NCBI GenBank assembly: GCA_946183335.1
Contig: CAMGZN010000018.1
Span: 1-14,069 of the forward strand
Direction: 5' to 3'
Source of the DNA: an uncultured Caryophanales bacterium
GTDB lineage: Bacteria; Bacillota_I; Bacilli_A; RFN20; CAG-826
DNA: 14,069 bases
Position 1 is the first letter of the stretch, and every line of letters begins with the position of its first letter. A model generated the notes under the pieces. That model made no database searches and was not told the DNA's origin. It worked only from the letters and a program-made list of their open reading frames with translations. The translations under genes and the position numbers were made by a program. Positions 13,746 through 14,069 of the stretch are shown piece by piece.

Positions 13746-14069
13746 TTATCGATGGTTTTTGAAGTATCCAAACACTTGGATATGTGCCGGAAGAACGTCC
13801 AAAACGAGATTTCCCTTCATTCCTTCCTCACCATCAAGACACCATGAACTTGTTTCAGAAGTAGAGATTTCGGCATGTTTAGTGTTAATGATCGTGATAC
13901 GTTTGCGATGGAAGATATAGTTAGTTAAACCATTAAAAATGGTTGTTGGAGTAATATAAATATTCATTTTACCATCAAATAATGAGTTTTGCGGATTGAC
14001 ACGGAAGCCTCCAACATTGACTCCGTTAAGGCACATCAAAAATGGGGTTTTAAAATCAAATTCACCTTG
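13746..14069 (-). CDS. Diacylglycerol kinase family lipid kinase, C-terminal part
   Basis: 107 residues before the stop are visible; the gene runs off the right edge. The sequence fits the second beta-rich domain of the DagK/YegS/BmrU lipid kinases. CLNGVNVGGFRVNP is followed by a DG pair (FDGKMNIYI, about residues 31-39 of the visible part). Then come a helix, an RITI strand, and WCLDGEEG (about 76-83) before NLVLDVLPAHIQVF. The late DGE is the family's usual motif in this domain. The N-terminal nucleotide-binding GGDGT half is outside the window. Family members phosphorylate diacylglycerol at the inner face of the membrane to give phosphatidic acid. It lies 95 bp upstream of the four-helix membrane protein gene on the same strand. 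An internal TTG at 14039 is not the real start, because the conserved domain continues upstream of it. Confidence 0.8.
   Translation of the reverse strand, partial: QGEFDFKTPFLMCLNGVNVGGFRVNPQNSLFDGKMNIYITPTTIFNGLTNYIFHRKRITIINTKHAEISTSETSSWCLDGEEGMKGNLVLDVLPAHIQVFGYFKNHR

Noticed and set aside
13714..14039. Independent 97-residue protein starting at a TTG at 14039
   Set aside because: The frame is open to the window edge and the upstream residues continue the diacylglycerol kinase fold, so it is the tail of a larger gene.

Overview
The window is an AT-rich stretch of a bacterial chromosome that reads as a low-GC Gram-positive lineage, probably a wall-poor or wall-less relative of the Mollicutes and Erysipelotrichia. 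The signs are low-GC codon use, giant secreted proteins held by a C-terminal membrane helix with no LPxTG sorting signal, Listeria-Bacteroides (InlB-like) repeats, and a small protein resembling the mycoplasma MG284/MPN403 type. TGA is a normal stop (it ends the genes at 1047, 3200 and 54) and tryptophan is TGG, so this is not a code-4 mycoplasma. The assignment is inference; no rRNA or tRNA gene is present to fix it.

Layout. The left end (1-388, minus strand) holds the first 20 codons of an exported protein. It overlaps the end of a small helix-turn-helix-like gene that needs one frameshift to be whole. A 139-bp divergent spacer (389-527) carries paired TTTTGC(GC)AAAA palindromes and a promoter placed so that the guanylate-kinase-like gene (528-1061, plus) would be leaderless. 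That gene runs head-on into, and overlaps by 15 bp, the last gene of a tight minus-strand set. The set is a truncated CNNM/CorC transporter (3200-4225), a full-length CNNM/CorC transporter (1938-3203, ATGA overlap) and a short-chain dehydrogenase (1047-1937, TAA|ATG junction).

The middle (4247-12277, about 8 kb, minus strand) is two giant surface proteins of 1405 and 1256 residues. Each has a signal peptide, beta-rich repeat domains and a C-terminal membrane anchor, and each has its own apparently leaderless promoter. The first has an Ig-like domain, four MBG-like beta repeats and a stalk-end domain. The second has a tyrosine-heptad helix, a proline-rich segment (a plan like the streptococcal antigen I/II stalk) and five InlB-like repeats.

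The right end (12376-14069, minus strand) has a 424-residue four-helix membrane protein with a Pro/Ala linker and a conserved cytoplasmic C-terminal domain. It has a strong Shine-Dalgarno and is followed by a clear intrinsic terminator. The window ends in the C-terminal third of a diacylglycerol-kinase-family lipid kinase.

The working picture is a cell-envelope region: ion (Mg2+-type) export, lipid phosphorylation, an envelope membrane protein and two large adhesin-like proteins. No CRISPR array, insertion sequence, phage gene or RNA gene was recognised, and no gene-free stretch exceeds 300 bp.
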